Shown one piece after another: positions 1 through 9,017 of a DNA stretch of 35,721 nucleotides. The stretch spans positions 1 through 35,721 of the forward strand of contig JAFNAV010000029.1 of the NCBI GenBank assembly GCA_017860345.1, in the 5' to 3' direction. Every line of letters starts with the position of its first letter. Position 1 is the first letter of the stretch. The position numbers and the translations under genes were made by a program. This DNA comes from Bacteroidota bacterium (lineage in GTDB: Bacteria; Bacteroidota; Bacteroidia; Bacteroidales; Paludibacteraceae). The notes under the pieces were generated by a model. The model was not told the DNA's origin and ran no database searches. It saw only the letters and a program-made list of their open reading frames with translations.

Positions 1-1
1 C

Positions 2-244
2 GTATCGAACCTTGTTATCAAAGGAATTGTATCAGACAAAACAACCAACGAAAACCTTGCCGGTGCTGTAATAACAGTGAACGGACAAAAAGTTTATTCA
101 GACCTCGATGGTAATTTTGTAATCAACAATGTATGCGAAGGACAATGCACTATCAAAGTTAATCTGATTTCGTACGAAGCTCAAACGCTCGTAATCGACA
201 CTCAGAAAGACAAAAGCGTGCAAATCAAACTCAGTCAGTTGTAA
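2..244 (+). CDS. C-terminal end of a protein with a carboxypeptidase-regulatory-like domain (partial)
   Basis: An open frame enters from the left edge and ends at TAA 242-244; only about 80 residues are visible. They read as a small beta-sandwich of the carboxypeptidase-regulatory-like (CarboxypepD_reg) type: KGIVSDKTTNENLAGAVITV, then a 'SDLDGNFVINNV' turn, then 'TIKVNLISYEAQTL'. In Bacteroidota this module sits in TonB-dependent receptors (N-terminal), surface lipoproteins and anti-sigma-type membrane proteins. Here it lies at the C terminus, so the protein is not a normal SusC. The rest of the gene is outside the window and its function cannot be named. It converges on the minus-strand operon and shares a terminator with it. 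Confidence 0.75.
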   Translation, partial: VSNLVIKGIVSDKTTNENLAGAVITVNGQKVYSDLDGNFVINNVCEGQCTIKVNLISYEAQTLVIDTQKDKSVQIKLSQL

Positions 245-266
245 TACGCAATAATAAAATCTAATC

Positions 267-305
267 AAAAAGGCAGTTCGAAAAAAACGAACTGCCTTTT
301 TTTGT
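267..305. terminator. Bidirectional rho-independent terminator between convergent genes
   Basis: A perfect 9-bp stem (GGCAGTTCG 272-280 with CGAACTGCC 288-296) closes a 7-A loop. It is flanked by an A-run on the left and a T-run on the right, so it can work on both strands. It lies between the stop at 244 (+) and the stop at 313 (-). Confidence 0.9.
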
Positions 306-312
306 TAACCAA

Positions 313-2313
313 TCAACCCAAATCAAACTCTTTCAACCGGCATTCTACAAAAGCTTCTATAGCTTCGTACGAAGCCAGACCTAAATCTCTGTACAGACCA
401 GCCGTAGCTTTATTCCTTTCTTCGGAACGTTGCCAGAACAAACGCTCATCATTACCTAAAAACGGTGCAGCTTCCATTTGCGATTGATGCTTAAGTATGG
501 AGTTTCGCTTCTTTCTTAGTTCTTCTGGACTAATAGGAACTGCCATTTCTATATGATCTATCTCCCACTCTGCCCATGCACCCCTATACATCCATATACG
601 ACAATCCTTAAGCCAGTCCTCTTTACGCAATTCATAAATGGCAGCCAAAGCAGCATCCAGACAGACCTTATGCGTTCCGTGCGGATCGGCCAAGTCGCCG
701 GCCAAATATATCTGGTGAGGTTTAATCTCCTGCAGCAAAGCTATTATTTTCACAATATCCCTGTCAGAAAGATTATCCTTTTGAATTCTGCCCGTTTCGT
801 AAAAAGGAAGTTCGAGAAAATGAACATTTTCACTTTTTATACCTATGTAACGACATGCTGTGCGAGCTTCTTCTTTTCTGATTTGCCCCTTAACAAACAG
901 CACATCCGCAGTATCCAAATCGCCTGTTCTTTTATCTACCGTCAAAAATTTCAATGTTTCTTCGCATTTATCTTCCAATTTTTTATCATTGTTGTTTAAA
1001 GCCTCATTCAAATGCTGAATCAGCGAAACTGTACGAATAACTTCCTCGTCGCCCACAGCAATATTGCCCGACGTCTGATAAGCTACATGAACATCATGCT
1101 TCTGATCAACCAGGCGTTGGAGTGTGCCACCCATAGAAATAACATCATCGTCGGGATGCGGACTGAATACCAAAACACGTTTAGGATAAGGCAATGCCCG
1201 CTCCGGACGGTTTGTATCATCGGCATCAGGCTTTCCACCGGGCCAACCGGTAATGGTGTGTTGCAAATCATTAAATATTCTTATATTCACGTCATAAGCC
1301 GAGCCATAAAGCGACAACAGCTCATCCAATCCATGCTGGTTGTAATCCTTGTTGGTCAGTTTTAAAATAGGCTTCCCTGTTTCGGCACATAGCCATACAA
1401 TAGCACGACGTATCAACTTGTTAGTCCATTCGCACGGACCCACAAGCCAGGGCTGACTAATACGCGTTAACTGTTCGGCAGCCCCGAGGTCAATCACAGC
1501 TGTGGCATTTTTGTGCAGCTGGAGGAATGAAGCCGGAACATTGTCGTCCGTTTTTCCCTGAACCACCTCTTTGATTACTGCCGATTTATTCTCGCCCCAA
1601 GCCAGAAGAACCACCTCGCTGGCATTATTAATAGTAGAAAGTCCGATGGTTATGGCGCTATCAGGCACTTCGGAAAACGAAGAATAAAAACGTCTTAAGT
1701 CGCGGCGCGATTCGTGATCGAGCAACATCAATCTCGTAAGCGTACTTATTTGCGAACCCGGCTCATTATAAGCTATATTGCCCACCAATCCTACGCTTAA
1801 CAAAACCAGATCCAACCCGTCATTTTTGTCTATCAACTCTTCGTATTTATGACAATATTCATATACATTGCTACGATTTACGGAAGAATCGGGCGTTATA
1901 AAATTCTCAGGTTTGATATTTATTTTATCAATCAGATGTTTCCTCAACAGCTTGCCATTGGAATGTCTCTCATCATCGTAAATAGGAAAAAATTCAGATA
2001 CATTAAAAACAATTACTTCCGAAAAGTTCAGATCCTCTTCCTTATGCATTCGCACCAGCTCTTCGTAAACAGCCAGAGGCGAAGAACCTCCTGACAAACC
2101 AAGCACACAAGGCTCGCCCAAATTCTCTTTTTCGCGAATTAATGTTGCAATTTTATTTGCAACGAAAACCGAACCTTCGGTCGAATCTTTGTATATATTA
2201 GTTCGCAGTTTTTCAAATCTCTTCTGCCGTAATCCCTCAATCATATCCGATGAGCGATAATATCTTTCGTGTATCATTTCCAGCGTAATCGCTGAGCTTA
2301 AATCGTATCTCAT
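313..2313 (-). CDS. NagB-like / PIG-L (LmbE) deacetylase fusion protein
   Basis: About 666 aa in two parts. Residues ~40-290 are a sugar-phosphate isomerase (NagB/6-phosphogluconolactonase) fold. Residues ~378-600 are a PIG-L/LmbE zinc de-N-acetylase with SPHPDDD (384-390) and a downstream HGTH zinc ligand. Databases usually name such proteins glucosamine-6-phosphate deaminase. However, the E. coli NagB catalytic residues Asp72, Asp141 and His143 are Ser106, Val177 and Asn179 here (NVSEFF and GLVGNIAYNEP); only the Glu148 equivalent (Glu184) remains. Deamination by this domain is therefore doubtful, while the deacetylase half looks intact. I chose the ATG at 2313 (MRYDLSS) because the longer frame to 2385 would overlap nagB by 47 bp; from 2313 the gap is 25 bp. 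No signal peptide, so cytoplasmic. It is the last gene of the operon. Inferred role: deacetylating an N-acetyl amino sugar next to NagB. Confidence 0.88.
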   Translation of the reverse strand: MRYDLSSAITLEMIHERYYRSSDMIEGLRQKRFEKLRTNIYKDSTEGSVFVANKIATLIREKENLGEPCVLGLSGGSSPLAVYEELVRMHKEEDLNFSEVIVFNVSEFFPIYDDERHSNGKLLRKHLIDKINIKPENFITPDSSVNRSNVYEYCHKYEELIDKNDGLDLVLLSVGLVGNIAYNEPGSQISTLTRLMLLDHESRRDLRRFYSSFSEVPDSAITIGLSTINNASEVVLLAWGENKSAVIKEVVQGKTDDNVPASFLQLHKNATAVIDLGAAEQLTRISQPWLVGPCEWTNKLIRRAIVWLCAETGKPILKLTNKDYNQHGLDELLSLYGSAYDVNIRIFNDLQHTITGWPGGKPDADDTNRPERALPYPKRVLVFSPHPDDDVISMGGTLQRLVDQKHDVHVAYQTSGNIAVGDEEVIRTVSLIQHLNEALNNNDKKLEDKCEETLKFLTVDKRTGDLDTADVLFVKGQIRKEEARTACRYIGIKSENVHFLELPFYETGRIQKDNLSDRDIVKIIALLQEIKPHQIYLAGDLADPHGTHKVCLDAALAAIYELRKEDWLKDCRIWMYRGAWAEWEIDHIEMAVPISPEELRKKRNSILKHQSQMEAAPFLGNDERLFWQRSEERNKATAGLYRDLGLASYEAIEAFVECRLKEFDLG

Positions 2314-2338
2314 ATCTTTGGGTAATAAATAAACAAAT

Positions 2339-3130
2339 TTAAATTTCAGATTTCTCAATATCTTTAAAGTACCGGTATGTACCAACCTTTAATTCGGCAG
2401 TAGCCTCTTCGTCGCATACAATAATTCCTTTCGGATGCAATTGTAAAGCCGTAATGGTCCATAAATGGTTGACTGAGCCTTCCACAGCTTGCTGAAGCGC
2501 GCGTGCCTTATTATATCCCGTAGCCAGTACAAGCACCTCGCGCGAATTCATAACCGTTTCCACACCCACCGTGAGCGCCTGTCGGGGCACCTCGTCGGTG
2601 CGGTTACCAAAGAAGCGTGAATTGGCAATAATTGTATCTTCGGTAAGCGTTTTCACCCTTGTAGTAGACCGGAGAGATGAGCCCGGCTCATTGAAAGCGA
2701 TATGACCATCGGCTCCCACTCCACCCAGAAACAAGTCTATTCCTCCGCAAGCTTTTATTTTTTCTTCGTAAGCCGAACATTCTTGTTGCAAATCAGGCGC
2801 ATTACCATTAAGTATATTTACATTTTCGGGCAAAATATCTATATGCGAGAAAAAATTTTCCCACATAAAAGTATGATAGCTTTGTGGGTGATCTTCAGGT
2901 ATTCCCACATATTCATCCATATTAAAAGTCACCACATATCTAAAAGAAACCCGCCCCTGCTTATATAACTCAATCAGCTTTTTGTAAGTACCCAAAGGCG
3001 TAGAACCAGTGGGCAAGCCAAGTACAAAAGGGTGCGAAGCGGTAGGAGTAGCATTGTTTATCCGGCTTGCTATATAATTAGCCGCCCAGTTTGAAGCACC
3101 TGAAAAATCAGGCTGTATAATTAATCGCAT
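2339..3130 (-). CDS. nagB: Glucosamine-6-phosphate deaminase
   Basis: 263 aa, full family length. It converts glucosamine-6-phosphate to fructose-6-phosphate and ammonia in the cytoplasm. Numbering coincides exactly with E. coli NagB: Asp72 in FNMDEYVG, and Asp141, His143 and Glu148 in [17 protein letters not shown]. Residues of the GlcNAc-6-P allosteric site also appear kept (Ser151, Ser152, Arg158, Lys160, Tyr254), so allosteric activation is plausible. It lies 25 bp before the NagB-like/PIG-L gene and about 106 bp after the DUF5009 membrane protein gene. This is the clearest metabolic anchor for the operon: its end product is an amino sugar entering glycolysis. I see no nagA or GlcNAc kinase in the window. 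Confidence 0.96.
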   Translation of the reverse strand: MRLIIQPDFSGASNWAANYIASRINNATPTASHPFVLGLPTGSTPLGTYKKLIELYKQGRVSFRYVVTFNMDEYVGIPEDHPQSYHTFMWENFFSHIDILPENVNILNGNAPDLQQECSAYEEKIKACGGIDLFLGGVGADGHIAFNEPGSSLRSTTRVKTLTEDTIIANSRFFGNRTDEVPRQALTVGVETVMNSREVLVLATGYNKARALQQAVEGSVNHLWTITALQLHPKGIIVCDEEATAELKVGTYRYFKDIEKSEI

Positions 3131-3236
3131 TTTATTTAGTATTTAAAAAAGAATTTCACAAACATGTATAAATTATTTTGAAGAGACTTATCAGCAGGGA
3201 AACCTAACATGGAAAGCCTCTGATTTCGGATTGATA

Positions 3237-4661
3237 TTACGTACGCCAAAACCACCTGATGCGGGTGAAAAACATGGTAACTAAAACCGCTACAGCAGTA
3301 AGTACAACCCCCTGTAAAACTCCCAGACAAGGATTTAAGCTAAAAAAATGAAGCCATGGCGTAATACCGAGCAATCCAAATACAGGCATGATAAATAAAT
3401 CGCCGGCCACGTAAGCAATCATAGGGTTTTGACCCGACATGACTAGAAATTTTGTGGCGCGTACATAGCCATAAAAATCGCAAATGATATTGAAAGCCAG
3501 TAAAGCCAGAAAGGCAAGCCCCGATGTTACAAAGTAATAGCTATAGCTGGGCGGATCTTTCTTGATACCTCCTTCGTAAGCTTCAAAACATAAGCCCAGA
3601 AAGAGTAAATAAGCCCCTGTATAAAAAAGATTACGCCAAAGTTTACGGTTGAACCCAGCCCCCTTACGAAGCAGGAAATAACCAGCAAGCAACAGCACTG
3701 CCGTAATAAGCAAATTGGCAACGAGCAAACGGGTGTAGAGAAAATACAGATTTAGCACAATAACGGTAACTGACAATATCAATAAAAATACGGACAATTT
3801 CCGGTCACCATCCCGGCCTTCGGACTGAGCAGTATTTCTTTTGTTCATCCATGAAGCAAGGTATTCACCGGCAAAACTTCCCGGAATTACAATAAACAGA
3901 TATTTAAGATAAGAGAACTGATACATCCATGGAAATGGCGAGAAGTTTAACAAAGTTTGAGCCCACGAGCCATCAACTGATGACGAAAGCAACAAGCCCA
4001 TTAAACAGAAAAGAACCGCTATACGAGCCAGTGGATTGTTTTTTGTGAAGATATACAATACCGACCCGAAAACGGCCATATTGGCCAACAACAAAATAAT
4101 GATATTGCTCGAATACAAACTCCATGAAGCCCCTCCGGCATAATCTACATGAGTCATCAGCCAAAATGCAAATCCGTACGCCAGCAACTTAATTGCAGTG
4201 TGAATCCATGCAGGCAACTTTAGCGGAATGCGCATAAACATGAGAAAAAGCAAGGCAAAAGCCAACAAAGCCAATCCCCATGAGCGGGCATCCTGCGGTG
4301 AACTAAGCACATAAGGATAAAAATGCTGTATGAAAATGGCAAAAAAAGTGAGTTGCAAACCCCTGAGCAGCGAATCCCAAATCAAGCGATACTTACTTTC
4401 GCCTTTGTCCATTCTTTTCCCTATTGAAAACGGGAATGCAGCCCCCATGGCAAAAAGGAAAAACGGGAAAACCAGATCGACCCAGGTAAGCCCTGAAAGC
4501 GCTGCATTGTAGGCATGTCCCGGAGGTGGCGTTTGGGTGTGATACATCCAGCCCGGTAGAATATCCGGCACCACAGTAGCCGACAGTACCATCGTAATAA
4601 TGGCGTAACCACGCAAAGCATCCAGCGCATAAGCCCGCTGATTAATTATCTGTTTTCCCAT
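3237..4661 (-). CDS. DUF5009 / NagX-like (HGSNAT-related) multipass membrane protein
   Basis: 474 aa with about 10-12 hydrophobic segments and almost no soluble domain. The start RAYALDALRGYAIITMVLS and the segment GLTWVDLVFPFFLFAMG match the COG4299/DUF5009 family, related to human heparan-alpha-glucosaminide N-acetyltransferase (HGSNAT). HGSNAT passes an acetyl group from cytosolic acetyl-CoA across the membrane to a terminal glucosamine, using a His just before the GLT..DLVFP segment; a His (GHAYNAALS) is near that place here, but spacing differs. Bacterial relatives (NagX; also a Tannerella MurNAc transporter, from memory) sit in GlcNAc/MurNAc gene clusters and are thought to bring amino sugars through the inner membrane. 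With nagB downstream, amino-sugar uptake or acetylation is the best inference; I cannot choose between them. It follows the GHL10-like gene by 87 bp. Confidence 0.85.
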   Translation of the reverse strand: MGKQIINQRAYALDALRGYAIITMVLSATVVPDILPGWMYHTQTPPPGHAYNAALSGLTWVDLVFPFFLFAMGAAFPFSIGKRMDKGESKYRLIWDSLLRGLQLTFFAIFIQHFYPYVLSSPQDARSWGLALLAFALLFLMFMRIPLKLPAWIHTAIKLLAYGFAFWLMTHVDYAGGASWSLYSSNIIILLLANMAVFGSVLYIFTKNNPLARIAVLFCLMGLLLSSSVDGSWAQTLLNFSPFPWMYQFSYLKYLFIVIPGSFAGEYLASWMNKRNTAQSEGRDGDRKLSVFLLILSVTVIVLNLYFLYTRLLVANLLITAVLLLAGYFLLRKGAGFNRKLWRNLFYTGAYLLFLGLCFEAYEGGIKKDPPSYSYYFVTSGLAFLALLAFNIICDFYGYVRATKFLVMSGQNPMIAYVAGDLFIMPVFGLLGITPWLHFFSLNPCLGVLQGVVLTAVAVLVTMFFTRIRWFWRT

Positions 4662-4748
4662 GTTAGCAGTTTTTTGCCCTGTTTATGCCCAAAACATGGC
4701 GCTCTCTAAAAACAAGACGTCGCCAATCAGAGCATTGAGCATTACTTT

Positions 4749-6104
4749 TTATTTATTTTTTTTCGCACATTTCTTAGCCGGTTTAAGCGCTCCACCGTCT
4801 ATCATTCCTTTTTCTACCTCTTTCCAAAGATTTTTAGTGATGATATGCACAATATCGAACACCATCAATCCATCAGATTCTTTCAGATTCATTGCAATTG
4901 TTTTAGATAATTTTGCAGGGTTTGAATAAAACTGATCTACCAGAATTCCACCCAGAAATTTATTATCTTTTAAAATCGTTCTCAGATGTTTACACGAGCC
5001 TTCGACACAATACCATGTACCCGATTGAGCTTCGCTGTCGGTTTCGTTCCAGATACTGTTGTTGTTTTTACGATATTCCTCAATAGTTATATCGGTATAG
5101 TAGTTTCCGGTCATATAAAAATCGAGCAAATCGCCGTAAGCATAATTCTTATAACCGGGAGTTGCCCAGTCAAAATCCTTACTTGGATCGTATTTATTGC
5201 TGGCAAAGTTTACCCCCACCTCGTAATACGAAGGATACCAGGCACCTGTATACGTTCCGAAAGAGATGTTTTGATTTACCGATTTTATTTCGTTACGAGC
5301 CTGCACGAAGAAATCATAAATATTTTTGGTACGCCACTCCACCCATTTCAGGAAATACTTGCCACGTTCGACCGAATATTTACCATCATTATTTTTTTTC
5401 CACGAAAAAATATCAGCAGGGAAGTTAGTCACTTTTTCACCAATATATTCTTCAAATTTTGTTTTCGACAGGTTCGAGAAATCTGCCGTAATCCCATCGT
5501 ATCTGGCTCTGTCCAGTATAATTCCGTCTAATTTTGGATATTTGCGAACCACTTCTTTCAGTACATTCAGGATATGTTCGCGAAACTCAGGATTAATCGG
5601 GTTTACCATGGCTCCATACTTATGTTTTTCCTCGGTAATGGGAATTATTCCTTTTTCCGGAGTATATACCATGGTAGCCCATTCAGGATACCCCCGGTAA
5701 ATTTGTCCTCTATCAAAATAATTATGACCCGCCACAAACACATTCAGGTTAGCCTGAACTTTCAAACCCAATTCATGGCCTTTTTTTATAAAATAACCCA
5801 GATAGTCAAGATCGCTACTGCGGTTAGCGCCATGCCATTCGAGCATTTCGGGAGCATAGGCGCTTTTATAAAACACCTCACCCGTTATGGGACGAATATC
5901 CACTACCAAATCGGTAAAACCTAATGATTTAAGTTTAGTTACATAGAAATCAATACTATCGGTATTACTGAAGCGAGCAAAATTTGCTTCACCATCAATC
6001 CACATTACTGCTCTTTTAGGCTCGGTCGCTATCTTTTTTTTAGCCGCTTGAACGCTTACCGATACGGCCAATATCATGACCATTAAAAATATAATCTTCT
6101 TCAT
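4749..6104 (-). CDS. Secreted GHL10-like TIM-barrel glycosidase-related protein
   Basis: 451 aa with an SPI signal (MKKIIFLMVMILAVSVSVQA), so exported to the periplasm or beyond. The body looks like the GHL10 (DUF187-type) TIM-barrel fold seen in YngK-like proteins: RAVMWIDGEANFARF near the N terminus, then VVDIRPITGEVFYKS, and DGIILDRARYDGI around residue 200, where Asp/Arg line the barrel end. The C terminus is an unusual Lys/Cys-rich tail (KPAKKCAKKNK). It is clearly paralogous to the lipoprotein at 10620-12038, sharing blocks such as GTYTGAWYPSYYEVGVN, DWATPGYKNYAYGDLLD and LMVFDIVHI. Substrate unknown; GHL10 members are mostly uncharacterised. Gap to the esterase gene upstream is 39 bp. 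Confidence 0.82.
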   Translation of the reverse strand: MKKIIFLMVMILAVSVSVQAAKKKIATEPKRAVMWIDGEANFARFSNTDSIDFYVTKLKSLGFTDLVVDIRPITGEVFYKSAYAPEMLEWHGANRSSDLDYLGYFIKKGHELGLKVQANLNVFVAGHNYFDRGQIYRGYPEWATMVYTPEKGIIPITEEKHKYGAMVNPINPEFREHILNVLKEVVRKYPKLDGIILDRARYDGITADFSNLSKTKFEEYIGEKVTNFPADIFSWKKNNDGKYSVERGKYFLKWVEWRTKNIYDFFVQARNEIKSVNQNISFGTYTGAWYPSYYEVGVNFASNKYDPSKDFDWATPGYKNYAYGDLLDFYMTGNYYTDITIEEYRKNNNSIWNETDSEAQSGTWYCVEGSCKHLRTILKDNKFLGGILVDQFYSNPAKLSKTIAMNLKESDGLMVFDIVHIITKNLWKEVEKGMIDGGALKPAKKCAKKNK

Positions 6105-6143
6105 ATTTGTTTTATTATTTGTGTGTTATCTATTAAAATTGTT

Positions 6144-7571
6144 TTATTTTATTACAATACGAAAAGGCGATGCGGGAATCCCGGTGTTGTTATACAGATT
6201 GCCTTCCATATAATTTCGGAAGCAATATCTTAGCTCATGAGGCGATGCTATACTATCGTTCCAAACTTTAACTATATTTGAGCCACCGATAATTTCGGCA
6301 TGCGCATGGAGAAATTTGCCATCGGCGCCAGCAATTTCAAATCCTTTAAGCGCTTCGTTCTCAGGAGTCATGCCATCTTCGCCATATTCAAACTGAACTT
6401 CAACCGTTTTTCCATTCAGTTTGTATGAACTGTAAATTGGCCCGCTATACGGAATTCCATCTCTGCCATAAGTTTTAGCCAAGGCCCAGTATGCCAGGCG
6501 CTCACCTACCTTAATTTTGTAGGGAGGATGAATAAAAATCTCGCTCCCGGCATCGGTAGTTGTTACCATGCCTACGTGCGGCACTTCCTTCATCAGTTCG
6601 AGCTGCGCCTGCCTGAACCATGCCCAGTCCAGTTCGTTTTTTCCTCCCGATTGCCAGGGAGCTATTTGCACATAATAAAAAGGCATATCCGGCGAACGAA
6701 AAAAAGCTCGCCATTGCTCCACCAATGCCGGAAATAGTTTTTTGTACAATGCCGGATTGTTACTATTAGCTTCGCCCTGATACCAGATTACACCTTTTAC
6801 AGGAAATCCTTCCAATGGTTTCACCATCGCGTTGTGTAGCAGGGTTGGAGTTCCGTTGGGGTAGCCAAACTCTTTGTTGCCAAGCACAGATAGATCAACT
6901 TCATCAAAACGCGAAAGAGTTTCTTTGTCCATCCAGGCTTCAATTTTAGAAGCGCTCCATGAGCAATGTACCAAACCCACCGGCACACGCAGCGTTGCCT
7001 GCAATAAGTTTCCGAAGAAATAGGCTGTGGCGCTAAAATCGGCCACTTCTTTTGACGAACTCAGGCTCCAGTGTCCTTCTACATCCTCCCGGGGGGTTGT
7101 ACTCCAAGCATTTTTTACGGTAAATAGCCTCAGTGGACGATTTGAATCGGCCGAAACGATATAAGGTTGCGAGCCAAAAACCGGTTGTCCCCGAAAGCCT
7201 TTTACCGGCATTTCCATGTTAGACTGACCGGAGCAGAACCAAACTTCGCCTACAAGTATGTTTTTCAATTCCAATAATTCCCCATCGGAAATAGAAATAC
7301 TAAACGGACCTCCGGCAGCAGGCGTAGGTACGGTTGCCGACCAATGTCCGGTTGCATTGCTCTTGGTACGAATTGTATTATCGCTCCACGAAGCCTTAAT
7401 TGTTACCGGTTTACCTGCAATTGCTTTACCATGAAAGCGAATTTCGGACTGCTGTTGCACTACCATATTATCGCCCCAAATCGAAGGAAGTATTATTTTG
7501 GCCTGAGCAAAACCTGCTATTAGCAAGCCCGCTATCATCAGTTTTATTTTATACATATCGTTCATTTTCAT
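6144..7571 (-). CDS. Sialate O-acetylesterase-like (SASA/SGNH) esterase
   Basis: 475 aa with an N-terminal signal (MYKIKLMIAGLLIAGFAQA); ATGs at 7571, 7565 and 7556 all precede it. Residues ~25-105 form a small beta domain, followed by the SGNH esterase core. The nucleophile motif is CSGQSNMEMP (Ser117), with WYQGEAN at 263-269 and the catalytic His at 348 in FIHPPYKIKVGERLA. The family removes O-acetyl groups from sialic acids or from plant and microbial glycans. The position two before the His, normally Asp (DIHP), is Phe346 here, so activity may rest on a Ser-His pair or on another acid. It lies only 3 bp after the phosphoesterase gene. No sialidase or sialic acid lyase is nearby, so a general O-deacetylase role on the locus substrate is more likely than sialic acid work. 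Confidence 0.88.
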   Translation of the reverse strand: MKMNDMYKIKLMIAGLLIAGFAQAKIILPSIWGDNMVVQQQSEIRFHGKAIAGKPVTIKASWSDNTIRTKSNATGHWSATVPTPAAGGPFSISISDGELLELKNILVGEVWFCSGQSNMEMPVKGFRGQPVFGSQPYIVSADSNRPLRLFTVKNAWSTTPREDVEGHWSLSSSKEVADFSATAYFFGNLLQATLRVPVGLVHCSWSASKIEAWMDKETLSRFDEVDLSVLGNKEFGYPNGTPTLLHNAMVKPLEGFPVKGVIWYQGEANSNNPALYKKLFPALVEQWRAFFRSPDMPFYYVQIAPWQSGGKNELDWAWFRQAQLELMKEVPHVGMVTTTDAGSEIFIHPPYKIKVGERLAYWALAKTYGRDGIPYSGPIYSSYKLNGKTVEVQFEYGEDGMTPENEALKGFEIAGADGKFLHAHAEIIGGSNIVKVWNDSIASPHELRYCFRNYMEGNLYNNTGIPASPFRIVIK

Positions 7572-7574
7572 GTT

Positions 7575-9017
7575 TTATATTGTACTTACATATACCTTTC
7601 CGAAACGGTCGGTCACTCTGATTTCAATTTTGGAGTTTTTGTTTTGTGGAGTCGCTCTGAATAAATGATCGGTTGGATTGATTGTAATCCAGTCGTACTT
7701 CATTTGTTGCCTGTCGGCACAACGTTGTTCAGCCAGCGGATCATTACCTGAATAGTGGGTCATTTCTCCTCGGGTTATACCATTTTCAACCCATTCTACT
7801 TTCCAGTTTTTGTCCCAGTTCCATACATTCGCTATTACGTCGTCGGGAAATTCCGGTGAAGAACCCACGGGGTAAACGCGCATTTGATATTCTTTGGGAA
7901 ATCCCGCACTTTTATAATACCATTTTACAGCCGCACCATCTACCTCGTATACACCGTAGCCGCGGGGAGTTCCATCCAGCCCTATATCACTACGCCACCA
8001 GGTTCCGCAAACTGCCCCGGTGATGTGCTCCATCAGTTTAGGCGAATAAACCAGATTGCGGTTGTAGTGCATGTGCCCCGAAATAATATGCGCATTAAAC
8101 GGCTTAAGTATTTCATGAAAGGCACCCGCATTGACCATCTGGTCGGCAATGACGCTGTAATTATACTCAAAAGGCATTTGTTGCTCCTGCAACCGGGAAG
8201 GGATATGCATTATCACAAAAACAGGAGAGTTTTTATCAACACCGGCAAGATCCTGTTCGAGCCAACGGAATATTTTTTCGTCGATGTAACCCATGTAAAA
8301 ATACTCCCTGCCCAGAAAGAAGTTGTTATTCAACACAATGTAATGAGCTTTCCCTTTATTGAAAGAATAGTACGTGGGACCAAAGTATTTTTCAAAGGTT
8401 TTGTACGATGTTTCAAAACTGCGTCCGTAATAATCCATATCATGATTTCCGATAGCTCTGTAAACCGGAATATCCAAAACGCTTACGGCTTTGATATAAT
8501 CGGGAAACAATGCCGGAGTATCCCCCACAATATCGCCACAATCGACACCAAAAACATCCTGAGCAGCATACTCTTGTCTGATCAGGTTTATACAGTCGGG
8601 CAACATACGTTTGTAGGTATCCAGACAGTCATTGTCAGTCAGCTGCACATCCGCTTGAGCCAGAAACACGTGCTTCGTATCGTCTTTAGGGTTCTTCAGG
8701 AGTTCAAAGTTATACACTTTAGTTCCGGGATACACTCTATGGTAAAAAGCAGGAATTGAGTTTTCTACTTTAGTCAGATAACCTGCTGGAGTGGAGATAA
8801 AGACAAAAGAAGGACAGGTTGAAATCAGTTTATAGCTACCATCCGTATTTGTACGTACACAGTTAAACCCGTCGCTTACCATTACATTGGCAATTGCCCG
8901 ACCCTCACAAGTTACTTTACCACGCAGTACATTCTGTTGCTGCGCCGACAAGCTTAAGGTTAGCAACAAGTAAAAAACACCGAGCGTACTTATTCTATAT
9001 CGAGAGAAAAATTTCAT
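7575..9017 (-). CDS. Secreted calcineurin-like phosphoesterase (three-domain Bacteroidetes type)
   Basis: 480 aa. An SPI signal (to about SLSAQ, residue 25) is followed by a small beta domain (~30-107, MetallophosN-like), a calcineurin-type metallophosphoesterase core (~115-330) and a C-terminal beta domain (~345-480, MetallophosC-like). Metal-site blocks are AQADVQ (Asp123; Gln125 replaces the usual His of DxH), GDIVGD (161-166), GNHD (190-193), MHIP and GHMH. The fold cleaves phosphomono- or phosphodiesters with two metals; the substrate of this subfamily is not known to me. Its start overlaps the stop of the ADP-ribosylglycohydrolase gene (ATGA, 9014-9017), suggesting translational coupling. 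With the NAGPA gene, it gives the locus two enzymes aimed at sugar-phosphate esters. Confidence 0.9.
   Translation of the reverse strand: MKFFSRYRISTLGVFYLLLTLSLSAQQQNVLRGKVTCEGRAIANVMVSDGFNCVRTNTDGSYKLISTCPSFVFISTPAGYLTKVENSIPAFYHRVYPGTKVYNFELLKNPKDDTKHVFLAQADVQLTDNDCLDTYKRMLPDCINLIRQEYAAQDVFGVDCGDIVGDTPALFPDYIKAVSVLDIPVYRAIGNHDMDYYGRSFETSYKTFEKYFGPTYYSFNKGKAHYIVLNNNFFLGREYFYMGYIDEKIFRWLEQDLAGVDKNSPVFVIMHIPSRLQEQQMPFEYNYSVIADQMVNAGAFHEILKPFNAHIISGHMHYNRNLVYSPKLMEHITGAVCGTWWRSDIGLDGTPRGYGVYEVDGAAVKWYYKSAGFPKEYQMRVYPVGSSPEFPDDVIANVWNWDKNWKVEWVENGITRGEMTHYSGNDPLAEQRCADRQQMKYDWITINPTDHLFRATPQNKNSKIEIRVTDRFGKVYVSTI

Noticed and set aside
2314-2385. Upstream start (2385) for the NagB-like/PIG-L protein
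   Set aside because: It would overlap nagB by 47 bp and add 24 residues with no family likeness; the ATG at 2313 fits the spacing.
7884-8759. Long plus-strand open frame (about 290 codons) opposite the phosphoesterase gene
   Set aside because: It mirrors the coding frame of a clear three-domain enzyme, its translation has no recognisable fold, and it has no promoter or ribosome site of its own.
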